Assembly: GCA_019648995.1 (NCBI GenBank)
Contig: BLXT01003755.1
Coordinates: 325,764-378,550 of the forward strand
DNA length: 52,787 nucleotides
Reading direction: 5' to 3'
DNA from: Plakobranchus ocellatus
Lineage: Eukaryota; Mollusca; Gastropoda; Plakobranchidae
Shown: positions 44,430 to 52,787 of the stretch, one piece after another
Layout: each line of letters opens with the position of its first letter
How positions within the stretch are numbered: the first letter of the stretch is position 1
Notes under the pieces: model-generated
Told to the model about the DNA's origin: nothing
What the model saw: only the letters and a program-made list of their open reading frames with translations
Database searches by the model: none
Position numbers and translations under genes: made by a program

Positions 44430-46837
44430 ATGCCGCAATATTACAAGCGCAAAACAGAAATTGGGCATCCAACTGAAGGAAGAATTGTGGCCGCACTGGA
44501 TGCCATAGCTAGTGGGCTGACTTTGCTAAAAGCAGCAGATGACTTTGGAATTTCGAAGAGTGCGCTTCAGAGATATCAAGCAAAGCAAGCAAAGCAGAAG
44601 AATGATGCTTCGGCACTTTCAAAAATACCCCTTGCACCACACTACCAACATGCTCAAATTTTCTCTGCTATCCAGGAACAAGAATGATGCATTCATTGTG
44701 GAAGTGTCTGACATGCTCCATGGCTATACCTACGAACGATTAAGAATCTTTGCCTATGAAATGGCAGTATCAAACAAAATCAAAATCCCGAGATATTGGC
44801 AAGAGAATAAGATGGCCAGCAGTGACTGGCAGAAGGGATTTATGGCTCGAAATGGATAGAGGCTAGCTCTACGAGCAGCAGAACCAACATCACTGGCACG
44901 AACAACAGCCTTTAATAGGTTTAAAGTTGAAACTTTTTTCAACAATCTTGAGACTTGCTACCTTTAAGGCCAAGTTCACAGCGTGCACCATCTACAACCT
45001 TGACGAGACAGGATGCACAATGACACACAAGCCCCCAAAGGTTTTGGCAGGGGAAGGCTGCAAGCAAGTTGGGAAAGTTGTTTCTCAAGAAAGAGGAGAG
45101 CTGGTAACAGTTTGCGCTATTGTATCAGCTGCTGGAACCTCCATTCCTCCTGTTCTTGTGTTCCCACGAAAGAATTACAAGGATATTTTCATGCGAGGTG
45201 GTACAGAAGAAGCACTTGGATTGGCAAACCCATCTGGCTGGATGAACATTGATTTACTCCAGAATGTTTTAAAGCATTTTGTGAAGCATGCAAGACCAGC
45301 TATTGACCATCAAGTGGTCCTCGTGATGGACAATCATGAGTCACACATGTCTCTTGCTGCCCGAGAGATGCAAAAGAAAACAATATCCATATCGTGACTC
45401 TCCCCCCTCACACGTCTCACCGAACATAACCTTTAGATAGAACTGTGTTTGGACCTATGAAGATCTTTCCGAATTCTGCATGTGACTCTTGGTGTTTAGT
45501 CAACCCTGGAAGTGGAAGAGCTATCTCCATATGACATGGTAGGGTTGATTCGCGAAGCATGGATGAAGGCAAGTACGCCAAGCAATACATGTATCACAGC
45601 TGGCTTCAAAGTATCAGGAGTATGGCCCTTAGACAAACATGCTTTTGATAACGAGAGATATTACCTTCAAGCGTCACAGACAGACCTTTTCCAGAACCCA
45701 GCAGTGATCAGCATATATGTCTAGTAATCCTGTACCAAATTCAGATTTGCAAACTTCTGCAGACCCTGAACTAGGTCCATCCAACAGCTTGGCACCAGAC
45801 TCAACTTTGCTAACAATTGCAGCATCATGTGAATCAATTAGGCCCACCCAACAGTTCTGCAGCAGATTCAGCTTTGCCCATCAGTACTGCTGCTCCTCAA
45901 AGCACATTTTCGAAATCACCTGCAGATGTTGTTGGCTACCCAAAGGCAAGCATTATTTTAAGCTTTTATGTTGGTCTTGTCATTTTTTTCCTTCTTCCTT
46001 GTCACCCATTGCTACTACTCTTTGTGTGAAAATGTTATTAGACCACATTGAGTTATACTTATATCTTGCTAATCAGTTGTCCTCCATTTTGAAGTCCAAG
46101 ATAGGCTAGATAAATAATACAAACTAAATGCTCGTGTAGTAGTTTAGTACCAGTATGAAAAAGTGGCTCCTAACAAGTTCCAAAAGCGGTGTCCTTTACA
46201 AGGCTTAAATTAAAAATGATGAAACATTTTTTCTTGATTATTTCAGGCCCCTGAACGGAAACAAAGAACAAGAGGGAGGAAACGAGGACGCAGCGTGATA
46301 GCAACACCAACCCCTGAAATATGTCGACTACAGTTAGATTTGCTTGAAAAAGAAAAAAGATCGAAATGCACTAGGAAATCAAAGAAACAATTATTTGGGG
46401 ATCAACAAAACAGTGATTCAGATCTTGACTTACGCATAGATGACATTCTGGATTCGGACTCTGAGAGTGTTGGCAACTCTCAGCCTGAAGAGGACATGTT
46501 GGAGTTGGGAGTATCTGACAATCCCAGAATTAAAGATTTTGTTTTATGTGAATATGCAATGAAAACAAAAATTGTGTAGGCCTATTACATTGGCATCGTC
46601 AAAAAAAAAAAAAGAAAAAGAGATGATGGTGATGAATTAGAGGTTGAATTTTTGAAAAGAATGCACAGGAATGAGAATAAGTCTGCCTTAACAGTAGATG
46701 ATATTTACACAGTGTATATTGATCAAGTGAAGGCAATATTGCCACCTCCTGTTCGATTTGGAACCACATCCAGAAAGAAAGGCATTATGGTTTTCAATAC
46801 CGGGGTATATAAATTTGGATGTCTTGATTTGCGTTAA
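44430..46837 (+). pseudogene. Pogo/Tigger-like transposase, frameshifted
   Basis: The start MPQYYKRKTEIG at 44430 leads into a psq-type helix-turn-helix (GRIVAALDAIASGLTLLKAA...FGISKSALQRYQAK). Frame changes near 44680 and 44960 and in-frame stops at 44857 and 45418 break the frame. The DDE catalytic core is still readable: first Asp in YNLDETG (45002), second in LVMDNHESHM (45329), third in PLDRTVFGPMK (45436), so the acidic triad survives in sequence although not in one frame. SPYDMVGLIREAW and GFKVSGVWPLD follow, then a probable intron to an AG at about 46247. The last part has an AT-hook-like basic patch (RGRKRGR), an acidic stretch and a tail ending LPPPVRFG...VFNTGVYKFG. Human relatives are the TIGD and JRK families. 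No active protein is possible from this copy. Confidence 0.85.
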
Positions 46838-46883
46838 ATTGGCTGCAGTCATTAGCCTAAATGATGATTATAAATTTCAATGG

Positions 46884-47128
46884 TGTCCCACTTCTCCCCA
46901 ACTGTCCCACATCTCTCCTATGACTATCCCACTTCTCCCCTTATATCAACTTTCATCATTTATTGATATTTTTTTTATATGTTTTGTCAGCAATGTAATA
47001 AGTAAGAAACATGATTACCAATTGATTGCCATTTTTTGTGAAAGTAATAAAAATATGATGCCTGGAATAATTTTTTTTTTTTGATGATTATTTTTCAGAT
47101 GAGTCACAAATTTGTCCCACTTCTCCCC
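46884..47128 (-). repeat. Right subterminal repeat array and terminus of pogo-like element
   Basis: Four copies of TGTCCCACTTCTCCCC or close variants, at 46884-46898, 46903-46918, 46925-46940 and 47113-47128, all inverted relative to the left end. Repeated subterminal words often serve as extra transposase binding sites. Confidence 0.85.
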
Positions 47129-47700
47129 TACATATGTTTTCATTACCCTTATTTTGGTTTTTATAATGTTTCTGTTTGCTAGTATTGGTTTCATTTTAAA
47201 AAATGCATCTTTGGCCATAGCTATTCTTGTACTTATTTCATTTGTGTATCTGCTATCTCATGTTATCAGGTAACCAAGATATTTAAATTTTGTGACTTGT
47301 TTGATTTTTCGCCTGTGATAAAGAGATTGCATTTTGGTTTAGAGGATTTCTTTGAGATGACCATACATTCCGTTTTCTTTACATTACAAAACAGGCCCAT
47401 TCTTTGCTCTCTAAAACTACAGTATCTAGAAGTTTTTGAAGTTGTTCGGCAGATTCTACGTTTAAAACTGTATCATCTGCATACATACCTTAAATTATTG
47501 AGATTTATTTTTAAGCCTGAAATATCATCAAGATTCTTTAAGATTATTTCACTATACAGTACATGTATAAGTTAAAAAGATCAGGAGACATCCCAGTCTC
47601 ACACCTCTTTTGGTGGATTTGAAATCACTATGTTCCCCTTCAATTCTTACGTTACAGATACGGTTTGATCCAAGTATGAGTGTCTAATTATTCACACATC
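47129..47700 (-). mobile_element. RTE-like LINE, reverse transcriptase part (proximal half of interrupted copy)
   Basis: Minus strand, with frameshifts: KRGVRLGCLL near 47600, LRYADDTVLNVES near 47480 containing the catalytic YADD box, TECMVISKKSSKPKCN near 47365, FKYLGYLIT near 47280, then MAKDAFFKMKPILANRN and the junction MKTY at 47131-47145. The family matches the copy at 1388-2470. Upstream it runs into an ATC/ATT microsatellite, so the 5' part is lost or obscured. Confidence 0.82.
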
Positions 47701-47723
47701 TTTCCCATCGATGTCTAATTTAC

Positions 47724-47799
<76 letters not shown>

Positions 47800-47859
47800 G
47801 TCATCGTCATCGTCGTCGTCGTCGTCATCATCATTATTATTATTATTATTATCATCATG

Positions 47860-47916
<57 letters not shown>

Positions 47917-47937
47917 TATTATTATTATTATTAATGT
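47724..47937. repeat. (ATC)n-(GTC)n-(ATT)n microsatellite
   Basis: About 210 bases of trinucleotide repeat changing from ATC through GTC to ATT. The poly-Ser/Leu and poly-Asp/Asn frames across it are artefacts. Confidence 0.97.
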
Positions 47938-48480
47938 TGTTGTTGTCATGAAAAAAAACACAAAAGCAGTTTGACCATTGCACTTGCAGTTTTTGCACCC
48001 ATAAAAGAAATAAGTTCAACTACAGCAATTCATTTACAGCTTCTTTTAGTTTTAATCCACAAGATAATCAAATGATGAATGTTCACCTTGTCACAAAGTA
48101 ATAGATCTAAGCCTAAAATATGGTTTAACACTGTGACAATAAGTCATTTCTTTGGAAATTTTTTTCAAATTCTTTCGTTATCGGATATTTACTAATTTGC
48201 CATGATTACTGAGAGACCCAGGCCCTTAGGATCCAACAAAATCTGTTCTCCGGTTATTGATTATTGGTTATTTAAAAAAACAACTACAATGTATATGTAG
48301 GCCCTACTTTGTGCCAGAATGTCTGCTAGTCCTTGTGAGAGTCTGTTGTTCAATCCCTAAAGAAAGCCAGTTGCGGGGTAGGCCTATTTACTTTCAAAGC
48401 CACTGACGCAGGAATACAGATGACAAAAAAAAATTACAGTGGTTTTGTAGCAACAGTGTGCATTCTTTACTCCTTCAAAC
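47938..48480. other. Intergenic, nothing recognised
   Basis: AT-rich DNA without recognisable genes or repeats. Confidence 0.4.
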
Positions 48481-48630
48481 TATATACATGTGTATATATA
48501 TATATATATTACGAGCGTTATTACTCTTTTAAATTTAACAGTTACAACTCAGTTAACAAGATTTCAAGCCTTAACTACAAATACCCCAGCTCGCTACGCA
48601 CACACACACACACACGCGCGCGCGCGCACA
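48481..48630. repeat. Alternating purine-pyrimidine tracts (TA)n and (CA)n(CG)n
   Basis: 48481-48509 is TG/TA alternation. 48597-48630 is (CA)n passing into (CG)n and back to CA. Both can adopt unusual helical forms; the CG part is rare in this AT-rich window. Confidence 0.85.
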
Positions 48631-48806
48631 AAGATCCCGATAAGACAGTTATTTTAAAAATTTGTTTTTTTTTAAATTATTCTACACATTGTACAAAATA
48701 AGGACAGATTTATATCATATAGAACTTCAGAATCTCAGCAGCGGTTCAGGCCTGTAAAGTGTGAACAAGTTTGTACAGATGCCACAAACTCTTAACTTTT
48801 TTGTTT

Positions 48807-48967
<161 letters not shown>

Positions 48968-49679
48968 TGACATGGTTCAATGTAGAAGAAAGTGAGAGGT
49001 GCATGAAAATATTTTATTAAGTGTCAACGGTACCAACCATGCGCTTTATTACAGTATATGAATGAAAGTTTGATCGCCTGAAAATAATGTCGAATAAGCA
49101 TTAATAAGCATAGCTAGTTACTAGTACTTTTTTTCCTTAGCCGAGTAAGGGCTATTAGCCTTCCCTCTCGAGAAAGAGTAGGAGAATTCACTCACCGTGG
49201 CGCATTTGCGTGCAATGCAACGTGAGTAGGCGAAACTAGGCCTTTGGTGCAAGGTCCCCTAATTATTGAGGCAAGCAAGAGACCCACAGTTGGGGAGTGA
49301 AGATTGAGACGGCTGAGCGTTAACATCAAAGCAGCTCTGTTTCTTAGCATAGAAACAAACCCTAGACTCCAGATTTACAGAGTTTCAATCCGAAGTGATT
49401 GACCACGCGCTGGCACATCTACCTGAGTCTAGACAATGTTTGTTGCAGCCAAGAAATAGCCAAGAAATATAAGACGTAGAAAGAAACCTCAGCCAAAACT
49501 TTAGGACGACAACTACTTAAAACTTTGAACAGTTAGCAATATTTTGTATGCCAGAAACCTTATTGAAGAAGTTTGAAACTGTCAACGCTGTTTGTATACA
49601 TTTGATGCAATAAAGCACGGAGAACTTTTATTTTTACAGTCGACTTTGCTTATTCCCTGAGCGTGTCCCTGTCGCGACA
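48968..49679 (+). mobile_element. Putative solo LTR inserted in a microsatellite
   Basis: A 712-bp, GC-richer segment begins TG and ends TGTCGCGACA, flanked by CTCAT at 48963-48967 and 49680-49684, a possible 5-bp target duplication. ATT/ATC repeats lie on both sides, so it appears to split one microsatellite. The order TATAAG at 49468, AATAAA at 49609, then about 65 bases to the end is what an LTR (U3-R-U5) shows. No polymerase or second LTR is present. The 5' boundary is the weaker one because the flank is repetitive. Confidence 0.5.
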
Positions 49680-49770
49680 CTCATCATCATTTTTATTACC
49701 ATTATTATTTTTATTATTTATATTTTTGTTGTTGTTATTGTTGTTGTTGTCGTTGTTGTCGCTATTGTTT
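49680..49770. repeat. ATT/GTT microsatellite, right part
   Basis: CTCATCATCATTTTT, then degenerate ATT and GTT repeats. Reads as the continuation of 48807-48967 across the inserted segment. Confidence 0.85.
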
Positions 49771-52530
49771 TGTTACTTTGCTTGGTTTTTTTTTTGTTTT
49801 TTGTTGTTTTTTTCAATTCAGTACTGCATTCACGCACATCAATAAATTGAGCGTGGACAATGCCCATTACTTTTCAAAATGACACTTTTGACAGTAATAT
49901 AAATAAATCCAGAATAATATGGTTTGTTAGAGAAATTGCGTTTATGTTACAAGAGACTGTAATAATTTACACGTAGGCCTATTAAAAAACAACAAAAAAA
50001 TTTAAAAATAAAACTTCTATTTCACAACATTTGTGAAAAATTTATTGATCATAATAATTGTAGAAACAACCCATTGTGCAGCACATTCATTAAAGATCGG
50101 GAAAACAAACTGTTAACGTAGGCCTAACTGTTCCTGAAAAATTAAACTCTAGTTGCAGAGAATTTTTTGAAAGGCCGGCATTATATATTAATAATAGCAA
50201 AGCGTGAGAATAAAATTTAATTTCAGTGCTGCAATACTTTCTAGAAGAGATTTTGTTTTAAATGTTGCTATCTAATTTCTCAAATGCTCTTAAAAATATG
50301 TTGATTTAGATCATTAAAAAAGATAGGGTATGTATATTTTAAACATTTTGATCTGACTTATGAAGGCTCCTGCCTTCGGCCTAACTCACTTGCGTAGCCT
50401 ATAAACAATAAAAATGAGGCATTAAACCGAGATATTGAATTGATCATAAATCTAGATTATGTACATACTGCATTTCTTAATCTATACGCACTTTTTTTTT
50501 TTTATATCATTTCTGAGTAGGCTTAGTTTAGAAGAACTACAGATACCATACATGAAATTCCTTACTTCTCTTAATATATATATTTTTTTTAAATGAAAGG
50601 CTGAAAAACATAGCGCATCGTGGGAAAAATGTATGTAGAATTGAAGCGTAGAAATATTAGCCTTCTCAGCCTTCCAGTTTAATCCACGCCTTGCCTTTCT
50701 TAATTATTCTCTAAGTCAACGTAGCATTTTTTCATTCTTTTCTACAACTGTTTTTACACAAATTATATTTTACAATATAAAAATTATGCATAGATTTTCT
50801 GAATGAAAATAGCGCATTATTCTCTTCTTCCCGACTTATTCTATTAGCTTCACGTTTCAGATGGAACCGAATCCCTCTTCTTGGAAGCCGATTCAAATCA
50901 AGGGAGTTAATAGGGCCGATCTAATTTTGTGATAGGGTCTGTCCTTATTCTTAAGACTCTGTGGCCTACATGTTGAAAAAATTGGGTGACAAGACACATT
51001 CTTGTTTGTCATTTTTCTCAATTACTATTTTTTCCCGCTTTTTTTACGGCTGAAAACTGATCTCAGGAATATTTCTTCAGATTGTCTTAAAATTCCAACA
51101 AGTTTACCTTCGTCAAAAGTTTCAGAAAAGTATATTAATATAAGCCTAAGTAGAGATCTTGTTAGCACTTCTGTACATCTAAACATCATTTACCATCAGA
51201 TAAAGATGATGTTTTCTAAATCGATTTGAATTTCGGATTTCTGGTCTTATTCACATCTACATTTTAAGGGCATTCTGAATGTCAAACTAATTTTTTGTGG
51301 TTCCAGGTATTTTATATATAATTTTGGGACTCTTATTTGCTGTGCCCAGTTTTTTTTCTCGCTATCATCGCTATCATCCGATATTGCTTATGAATAATTT
51401 GATTGTAATTTCGATATTCAAATCTTCCACGAATGCGATAATCTTAATTTGTAGGCTTATATTTTCTGGTCCTGCGGCATTTCTATGTTTATGGTTCCTG
51501 TTTGGTACAATAAGCTTAGTGCATCCAGGGGAAAATTCCAGCGATGACGTCTTTTTCAATGACCCTTACCTAGTTTGTCACGTGATATACCCGAAATGGG
51601 GCACACAATGTAAACAAAGCCGAATTTCCATTAGATCTAGACATAGTCTATACAGAATTCGGAGTCTAATAATTTCATTATAGAGCTATATTAAAAAATT
51701 CAAAGTTGCAGAAAGGCTTTTAAAGTTAGTGTTTTGGCCTTTTTTCCCGCCTGAAGTTACATATGGGAGAATGGTTTTCAAATTTAAAAAGACATAAGTA
51801 CTGAAAGTAGGCACCCAAAAACCGCCTGGCGAGCTCAGATCGAAGCAAAGTAACCATTCTTTTCACACAGAATCAGACGAAATTGACATGTATCAGATAT
51901 AAATTTGTCAAAAGTTTATTTCAATGAAGATTTCAATTTACTTTTATATCATGTTGGAGAAAAATGGTAGGTGAGAATAAAGTGACTGTTTCAATATTCA
52001 CAGCGACGAAAATGGGTCGGCCGCAAAAAAGTGTTTTACTGACAGCGCAATCCAATTCATCTTTCTGGCACCTAGGCTATATAATCAATTGCATAAATGA
52101 ATGCCGTTTAATCGTGAATATCTTTAGTCTCCATCGGATGACAAAAAGTATAAAAAACCTTGACGTTTTCGAAAAAAAAAAAAGGGGCGAAAATTGAACA
52201 TTTCTTTATCAAAATACCGACAATATAATAAGCTGGTTCGAAAAATCATTCAATATTTTTTTAAATATTCAAACAACTGTTGACGAGATCGTCACGGTAT
52301 TAATTTGACAGATAAAGGAAAACAACGACCTCGACGTTTCCTGGCTATTTCAGTATCGCCCTGATCCTGTATAGTGTGTGGAATGGTGAATCTAGCCGAC
52401 GATCAACTTGAGTAGTCGATGTAGTCTTTTGCCTATTCATCACTCATTATGGAGACATTGATCAACAAATCTTCACTAATATAAAACATTTTATGCTTTT
52501 AGAATTATTTCTATGTTACGGCAAAATTTA
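49771..52530. other. Intergenic, no defensible gene
   Basis: AT-rich. The longest open frame (51297-51683, +) is hydrophobic and has an AG just upstream, but no recognisable family, so it is not called. The last 1.5 kb is a little GC-richer. Confidence 0.4.
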
Positions 52531-52738
52531 TGGGATAATCCTGGGACAGGCCCACCTACTTCTAGATCTACCTTCACAAGCTACTGACGAAATGAAGCCG
52601 CAGGAGGCCAAATTATTCTGTAAACAGTGCTACTTTCACACAAAGTTTACACAATTTTACGCCCACGACCTCTTCATTTCGTTGGCAGCACATAAAGGTA
52701 GATTTAGAAGTCGGTGGGCTTGTCCCCAGATTATCCCA
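52531..52738. repeat. MITE-like element with long inverted arms, copy 2
   Basis: The 208-bp element has arms 52531-52598 and about 52671-52738. Both start TGGGATAATC when read inward and run through GGGACA.GCCCACC.ACTTCTA.ATCTACCTT to CGAAATGAAG. The arms match each other at roughly 85 percent by eye. It shares arms and the GGCCAAATTAT inner sequence with copy 1 at 2881-3299. Confidence 0.75.
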
Positions 52739-52787
52739 CGACTTATTTTGGGTCTAAGTGTAACTCAAATACACTTAGACTATGGGC

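Larger units (their letters stand above)
43991..47128 (+). mobile_element. Complete but decayed pogo/Tigger-like DNA transposon
   Basis: A 3,138-bp element flanked by TA at 43989-43990 and 47129-47130. The right end, read inward, is GGGGAGAAGTGGGACAAA; the left end is GGGGAG, then TGGTGGGAG, then AAGTGGGACAAT, the same terminus with 9 extra bases. Further GGGAGAAGTGGGACA-like words lie at 44330-44344 on the left and, inverted, at 46884-46898, 46903-46918 and 46925-46940 on the right. The transposase remnant lies between. TA target and this transposase type place it in the Tc1/mariner-pogo group. It sits inside an RTE-like LINE. Confidence 0.9.

Noticed and set aside
47692-47974. Poly-Asp/Asn and poly-Ser/Leu open frames on both strands
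   Set aside because: They are translations of the trinucleotide microsatellite and occur in every frame of it.
51297-51683. 128-codon hydrophobic frame on the plus strand
   Set aside because: No conserved motif, AT-driven hydrophobicity, and no supporting neighbouring exon. Left uncalled although a CAG precedes it.

Overview
The window is nuclear DNA from an animal, most likely a mollusc and probably a gastropod. It is AT-rich, has spliced genes with GT-AG introns, and is full of degenerate LINEs, a tRNA-derived SINE, small inverted-repeat transposons, microsatellites and AGATCT/TCTAGA-rich stretches. The mollusc call is inference from protein similarity and repeat style. No prokaryotic, viral, CRISPR, rRNA or tRNA gene was seen. 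Two assembly gaps (20384-20409 and 31801-31810) both abut poly-G.

Three host genes can be supported. (1) A glomulin homologue (GLMN), plus strand, 7354-9294, with its whole 646-codon reading frame in one exon behind a likely 5'UTR splice acceptor. (2) COQ9, the mitochondrial ubiquinone-biosynthesis protein, plus strand, eight coding exons between 15182 and 26856 that join to a continuous 279-residue frame and end in a 39-nt last exon. (3) A four-helix MARVEL-domain membrane protein (plasmolipin/CMTM-like), minus strand, four coding exons between 42513 and 38447, 186 residues. GLMN and COQ9 lie head to tail about 5.9 kb apart; the MARVEL gene converges on COQ9 across about 9 kb of repeat-rich DNA. 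Nothing suggests that the three share a pathway.

The rest is mainly mobile-element debris. There is an RTE-like LINE fragment at 1388-2470 (+), a second LINE tail at 5970-6415 (-), and a 5'-truncated LINE at 32222-33145 (-). A copy of the first LINE type (-) at 43572-47700 is split by a complete but decayed 3.1-kb pogo/Tigger-like DNA transposon (43991-47128). That transposon sits between two TA dinucleotides, and removing it restores the LINE reading frame. Two copies of a tRNA-head SINE (one with a perfect 12-bp target duplication), two copies of a long-arm MITE at opposite ends of the window, a 136-bp fold-back, three TTAA-flanked candidates and a probable solo LTR inside an ATT/ATC microsatellite complete the picture.

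The first ~1.3 kb, about 33.2-38.2 kb outside the SINE, and 49.7-52.5 kb hold no gene I can defend. I found no convincing new biological system. The most informative structures are the nested transposon, the repeat families and the single-exon glomulin.
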